From CAYPOY01 sp964412395 (GTDB taxonomy: Bacteria; Chloroflexota; Anaerolineae; B4-G1), in NCBI GenBank assembly GCA_964412395.1, contig CAYPOY010000275.1, positions 1 to 7,184 on the forward strand: a stretch of DNA of 7,184 nt. Direction: 5' to 3'. A model generated the notes under the pieces. That model saw only the letters and a program-made list of their open reading frames with translations. It was not told where the DNA came from and did not search any database. The position numbers were made by a program, and so were the translations under genes. Positions 3,929 through 7,184 of this stretch are shown here, in pieces. Each line of letters begins with the position of its first letter. The first letter of the stretch is position 1.

Positions 3929-5861
3929 CCACCAGCCACCGATTAAACCAGCCGGCGGCCAGTTGGTTGTCAAAATAATGTCCCATCTCCTCCGGCTCGA
4001 TCAGTTTGGCACGCCGTGGCACGCCCAGAATCCGGTATACCTGGCGCACGATGGCAAAACTTCCCCGCGCCGCGCGATTGGTGGATGGGTCACGCCGGCC
4101 GCTGACGAACATCACCGGTCGCGGGGCAATGAGGGCAGCCACATCTCCCATCTCGGCGTAGCGCAGGATGCCCGGAATGTCGTTGCAGGGGCAATGCTCT
4201 TCGTCCAGGCAAGTGACGACGTATTTGCCCAGATAACTGTTGATCAACGCCGCCTGCACCCGGTCGTCCAGTGCTGTTGTGTACATAGTCAGCGCGCCGC
4301 CAGCGCCGATGCCGGTCGCTCCGATGCGGGCCGGGTCCACCTCCGGGCGGGTCAGGAGGTAGTCTATGGCGTGCATCCCATCCTGGACAAGCATACCATA
4401 CCAGGTGCGGCCCACCAACCGGGCAGCGGCGTCAATCTGCAAGTGGCCCATCGCGCCGAGTCTGCCGAACCCGCGCAGTTCCATGGTCAGCGTGACGAAG
4501 CCGGCGCGGGCTAATTCCAGCCCGTTGGCCCGTTGGTAGGACTTTTCCAGTCCGGCCGTCTGGGCGATGGTGCCGTGGCCGGGGAAGACGACGACGGCAG
4601 GCTGCGGCCCGTTGGCTTCCGCTGGCAGAAACAGGTAGACGGGCACACGCAGGTCTTCTCCGGTGTTCAACCAGATGAGTTCACGCCAGAGACCGTCAAC
4701 GGAGATTCGTTCCTCGACCTCGGCCTTCAGTTCTGCCGGGCCGTAGGGTTGCCGGGGACGGTCGCCCACGCCCAACAGATCCCACAGCCGCTCGCGGAGT
4801 TCGGCGCGCCATGCTTCCCACTCGGCCTGGGTTGTCCCCCGGAAGCGGTATGGCGGCGTGGTCGTGGCAACGCGGCGGATAGGGGCCAGCAGAGCGGCAG
4901 CCACTGCGTCATCCTCTTGCACCTGAGCGCCCGGCGCGATGCTTTCCACCAGCCGGCCACCCAGTTCGCCCACGCCTTCTGCCAGCCGTTCGACCGCTTT
5001 CTTGATCTGGCGGGCTGGCGTGGGCTTCTCGCCGAAGCGTTTCGCCAGGTCAACAGCGGCCTCCTCCAGCAGCACCCTATGCCCATATCGCGTCTCCAGT
5101 TCCTCGTGGTTGCGGCGCAGCCAGAGATACAGATCGGCCTCTGTACGGCCGGGAAACTCCTGGAGAATATCACGCTGACGGATGATCTGGGCGATAGGGG
5201 CGTAGTGCATCTCGCACCACAGTGCCACTGCCTCGTCGAAAGGCACTTCCCGCTCGTCTATTCTGGAGAGGCTCTGTTGGAAAGCTTCGATCTCGTACAG
5301 CAGGTCTTCGTATCCGTCTGGCTGGGTGAGTTCGGGCGACGTGTCGGGGCAGAGGCGGTCTACGTTGGTGCGCTCCAGGAACGCGGCGTGGGCAGCTTTG
5401 CTCAACAGATCGTCTACGTCGGTGTCCGGCTCCAGGGGGACGCGGGTTTTATATTCCCAGACGTAAGCCTGGATGGTGGGGGTGTTGTGCTGGCGTGCCA
5501 CCGAGACGCGATGGTTCCCGTCGCGGACGAAGTAGACCTGGCCGACTTCGTAGAGTTCGATGGGGGGGAGGCCACCGCCGGTGGTGACCAGCCTGTCAAC
5601 TCGCCGCCACCGCTCTCCCAGGTCATCTTGCCGGGGGAAGAAGGCGCGGTTGAAATCCCGGTAGCGGCCCACGCTGCCCACGATGTGATCCAGCGGTACG
5701 TCCTGGAGGCCCAGGTAGCGGATGCTGCGCAGGCCCAGCCTCTTGCGCACCTCTTCAAAAGGCAGCAGATCGGGCGGGCGCTGCGTGAAGGCGGCCAGGA
5801 TGTCCTGGGCAAAGGCGGCTCGCCGCGCCTGTTTCCACTCTTCCTGGGTTTCGGGAGACAT
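3921..5861 (-). CDS. Fusion of ParB-like domain and alpha/beta-hydrolase domain lacking the nucleophilic Ser
   Basis: The protein has 646 residues from ATG 5861, 7 bases after the preceding gene's TGA; upstream in-frame ATGs (to 5912) would overlap that gene. Residues about 45-145 resemble ParB/DUF4032-type domains (LPPIELYEVGQVYFVRDGNH, then RVSVA, at 98-122). A charged helical linker follows to about 335. Residues about 340-646 match the acetyl-xylan-esterase/dienelactone-hydrolase-like family: PGHG at 427-430, a GATGIGAGG segment at 514-522, IPGILRYAEMGDVAALIAPR near 562-581, a candidate acid Asp591 and His628. The nucleophile elbow should read GxSxG but reads GIGAG (517-521), with Gly519 encoded GGC where Ser could be AGC. 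Ester hydrolysis by the usual mechanism is therefore doubtful. No signal peptide or membrane segment is seen, so it is probably cytoplasmic. It is the third gene of an operon with two metallo-beta-lactamase-fold genes; its function is unknown. Confidence 0.85.
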   Translation of the reverse strand: MSPETQEEWKQARRAAFAQDILAAFTQRPPDLLPFEEVRKRLGLRSIRYLGLQDVPLDHIVGSVGRYRDFNRAFFPRQDDLGERWRRVDRLVTTGGGLPPIELYEVGQVYFVRDGNHRVSVARQHNTPTIQAYVWEYKTRVPLEPDTDVDDLLSKAAHAAFLERTNVDRLCPDTSPELTQPDGYEDLLYEIEAFQQSLSRIDEREVPFDEAVALWCEMHYAPIAQIIRQRDILQEFPGRTEADLYLWLRRNHEELETRYGHRVLLEEAAVDLAKRFGEKPTPARQIKKAVERLAEGVGELGGRLVESIAPGAQVQEDDAVAAALLAPIRRVATTTPPYRFRGTTQAEWEAWRAELRERLWDLLGVGDRPRQPYGPAELKAEVEERISVDGLWRELIWLNTGEDLRVPVYLFLPAEANGPQPAVVVFPGHGTIAQTAGLEKSYQRANGLELARAGFVTLTMELRGFGRLGAMGHLQIDAAARLVGRTWYGMLVQDGMHAIDYLLTRPEVDPARIGATGIGAGGALTMYTTALDDRVQAALINSYLGKYVVTCLDEEHCPCNDIPGILRYAEMGDVAALIAPRPVMFVSGRRDPSTNRAARGSFAIVRQVYRILGVPRRAKLIEPEEMGHYFDNQLAAGWFNRWLVGS

Positions 5862-5868
5862 GTACGTT

Positions 5869-6633
5869 TCAGACCTCAATCTCCAGGCCATCATAAGCCA
5901 CCGTGACCCCATCCAGCCCTTTGGCCCACTCTTCCAGTTCGTCGTGGGGCCGGTTATGGTGGTTGCAGTGAGTCAAGACCAAACGCCTGGCCTCTACCCA
6001 TTCTTTCAACTCGACCGCTTCGAGTGAGGTGATGTGATCTTCGTGCGGTGGAGCAAAGCGAGGGGTATTGACAATCAGCAGATCAGCCTTTTCCATCAGG
6101 CAGCAGGCGTAGTTGCTGAACCGATTGCTCGTGTCGGAGGTGTAGACGGTTTTGCGATCGCCCTCGTAGATTGCCAGGCCGAAGCAGGGAACCGTGTGGC
6201 TGACAGCGAAAGGGGTGAAGAAGAAGCCGTCGAAACGCACGGCCATCCCTGGGTGGAAGGGGCAGTGAAAGGCGATGTCTGGCAGTTTGTCGCCCCAATC
6301 CTCTCGCCGCAGAGACTCGTACACTCCTGGTTCAACAAAAAGGTCCACATCTTTTTTCCGGTAAGTGAACTCCTCCAATCCTCCGGTGTGGTCATGATGG
6401 GCGTGGGTGAGAAAGATGCCATCTATCCGGAGAACCCTGTGCTGGGTCAACGACTCTCTGATGTCTGGCGGCGTGTCAAGCAACAACTCGTAGCCGGGCA
6501 ACGAGAAGAGCAGGGCATTTCTCCTCTTCACCAGCTTTCCGCCTTTCTTCCTGGCTCTGGCGCAATGGGGACAATCGCAGCCGATGGCCGGGATACCCTC
6601 CGCCGAGCCGGTGCCCAGAAACTGGATCCTCAA
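5869..6633 (-). CDS. PhnP-like metallo-beta-lactamase-fold hydrolase
   Basis: This 254-residue protein starts at TTG 6633, which sits after GAAGGTG and gives the canonical opening RIQFLGTGSAEGIP; no ATG serves this frame upstream. It shows CDCPHC with Cys19/21/24 (the structural zinc site of PhnP-type enzymes), THAHHDH at 76-82 with metal ligands His77, His79, Asp81 and His82, His146 in FAVSHTVP, Asp167 in YTSD, His222 in LTHCNHH, and the family-typical end YDGLEIEV. It should be an active two-metal phosphodiesterase or related hydrolase. PhnP itself opens a ribosyl cyclic phosphate in phosphonate breakdown, but no other phn genes are visible, so that substrate is not implied. The upstream paralogue's stop lies 2 bases before this start and the fusion gene begins 7 bases after this stop, so all three are almost certainly translated from one mRNA. 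Confidence 0.9.
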   Translation of the reverse strand: MRIQFLGTGSAEGIPAIGCDCPHCARARKKGGKLVKRRNALLFSLPGYELLLDTPPDIRESLTQHRVLRIDGIFLTHAHHDHTGGLEEFTYRKKDVDLFVEPGVYESLRREDWGDKLPDIAFHCPFHPGMAVRFDGFFFTPFAVSHTVPCFGLAIYEGDRKTVYTSDTSNRFSNYACCLMEKADLLIVNTPRFAPPHEDHITSLEAVELKEWVEARRLVLTHCNHHNRPHDELEEWAKGLDGVTVAYDGLEIEV

Positions 6634-6635
6634 GA

Positions 6636-7184
6636 CTACACCTTCAGCACCATGCCGTCGTAGGCCACGCTCACTCCTTTGACCTGGCGAACGAACTTTT
6701 CTAATTCGTCGTGGGGCAAGTTTTCGTGATTGATGTAAGTCAAGATCATCTTCCTGGCCCCCACTCGGTCTTTGAGCTCAATAGCCTCAAGGGCGTTGAT
6801 GTGGTTCTCGAGGATCGTATCGAAGGTGGGGGTATTGACGATCAGCAGGTCACAGTTCCACATGACCCGCCGGCCGTAGTTGGTCAGGCGGGCGGGGGTA
6901 TCCGATGTATAGACGACCCGAGTCTCGCCTTCCTTCACCGAGATGCCAAAGATAGGTCGCTGATGGCGGGCAGCGAAGGGAATGATAGAGAAGCCGTCGA
7001 AGTAAAGGGAGGTCCCCGAGTAGTAGGGGATGTGAAACATAACAGCATCGAGCATCTCCGTCCAGTGTTCCCGCTTGATGGTCTCGAAGAGGGTATCCTC
7101 AGCCAGGAAATCCAACTGTCCCGGCCACCACTCGAACTCCTTGATGCCGCCGATGTGGTCGTAGCGAGATCGGGTGGCAAGAAT
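6636..7184 (-). CDS. PhnP-like metallo-beta-lactamase-fold paralogue with degraded metal site, N-terminus beyond window edge
   Basis: The frame is open from the right edge: 182 residues then TAG at 6636-6638. It aligns throughout with the next gene's product (close to half identical by eye), so about 72 N-terminal residues are missing. The visible start reads ILATRSRYDHIGGIKEF where the paralogue has IFLTHAHHDHTGGLEEF. The metal motif HxHxDH is thus RxRxDH, with both leading histidines replaced by arginine, and the C-terminal LTH histidine is tyrosine (LTYINHE). The Asp-His pair of the motif, the mid-domain His (FAARHQRP), the Asp of YTSD and the closing YDGMVLKV remain. The fold is probably kept, but normal two-metal catalysis is unlikely. 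It may be a regulatory or structural partner of the intact paralogue. It ends 2 bases before the paralogue's TTG start, and its end supplies that gene's Shine-Dalgarno (AAGGTG). Confidence 0.88.
   Translation of the reverse strand: MLATRSRYDHIGGIKEFEWWPGQLDFLAEDTLFETIKREHWTEMLDAVMFHIPYYSGTSLYFDGFSIIPFAARHQRPIFGISVKEGETRVVYTSDTPARLTNYGRRVMWNCDLLIVNTPTFDTILENHINALEAIELKDRVGARKMILTYINHENLPHDELEKFVRQVKGVSVAYDGMVLKV

Noticed and set aside
4533..5906. 457-codon plus-strand open frame opposite the hydrolase-like gene
   Set aside because: Antisense frame in G+C-rich coding DNA; no domain recognised and no good ribosome-binding site, while the minus-strand frame shows clear family motifs.

Overview
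The window looks like a piece of an anaerobic bacterial genome. A Chloroflexota (Anaerolineae-like) origin is the best guess but not a firm one. Pointers are methyltrophic corrinoid genes of a non-pyrrolysine type, sigma70-type promoters, good Shine-Dalgarno sites, and a short ACGAATT-type intergenic repeat of a kind I associate with that phylum. All five well-supported genes, plus one cut by the right edge, lie on the minus strand, so biologically the window reads right to left. Base composition is uneven: two hand-counted 60-base samples gave about 47% G+C in the methyltransferase gene (421-480) and 63% in the large hydrolase-like gene (5101-5160).

Region A (7184 to 3921, minus strand) is a tight three-gene operon with gaps of 2 and 7 bases. 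First comes a C-terminal piece of a PhnP-like metallo-beta-lactamase-fold protein that has lost several metal-binding histidines. An intact-looking paralogue follows, starting at TTG. Last is a 646-residue protein joining a ParB-like N-terminal domain to an alpha/beta-hydrolase domain with glycine where the nucleophilic serine should be. Its substrate and pathway are unknown.

Region B (3920 to 3203) has no intact gene. It holds an ACGAATT repeat, a plus-strand consensus-like promoter (3721-3748) reading into a long imperfect hairpin (3751-3849, candidate small RNA), a two-copy 58-bp tandem repeat (3502-3617), a plus-strand DDE-transposase C-terminal remnant (3232-3546), and a perfect 9-bp inverted repeat at the remnant's truncated start. 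I see nothing identifiable in 3618-3720.

Region C (3202 to 1, minus strand) is a methyl-transfer module. A near-perfect sigma70 promoter (3173-3202) drives a 433-residue regulator in which a CRP/FNR-type sensor domain and DNA-binding domain are fused to a complete methyltransferase-type corrinoid-binding module. After 133 bases comes a stand-alone corrinoid protein, and 12 bases later an MttB-family methyltransferase that runs off the left edge. The regulator's corrinoid module is about two-thirds identical to the stand-alone corrinoid protein. The simplest model, which is inference, is that MttB moves a methyl group from a methylated amine or related donor to the corrinoid protein, and the regulator reads corrinoid or methylation state through its own copy of that protein to control the operon. 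This fused regulator is the most interesting item in the window.
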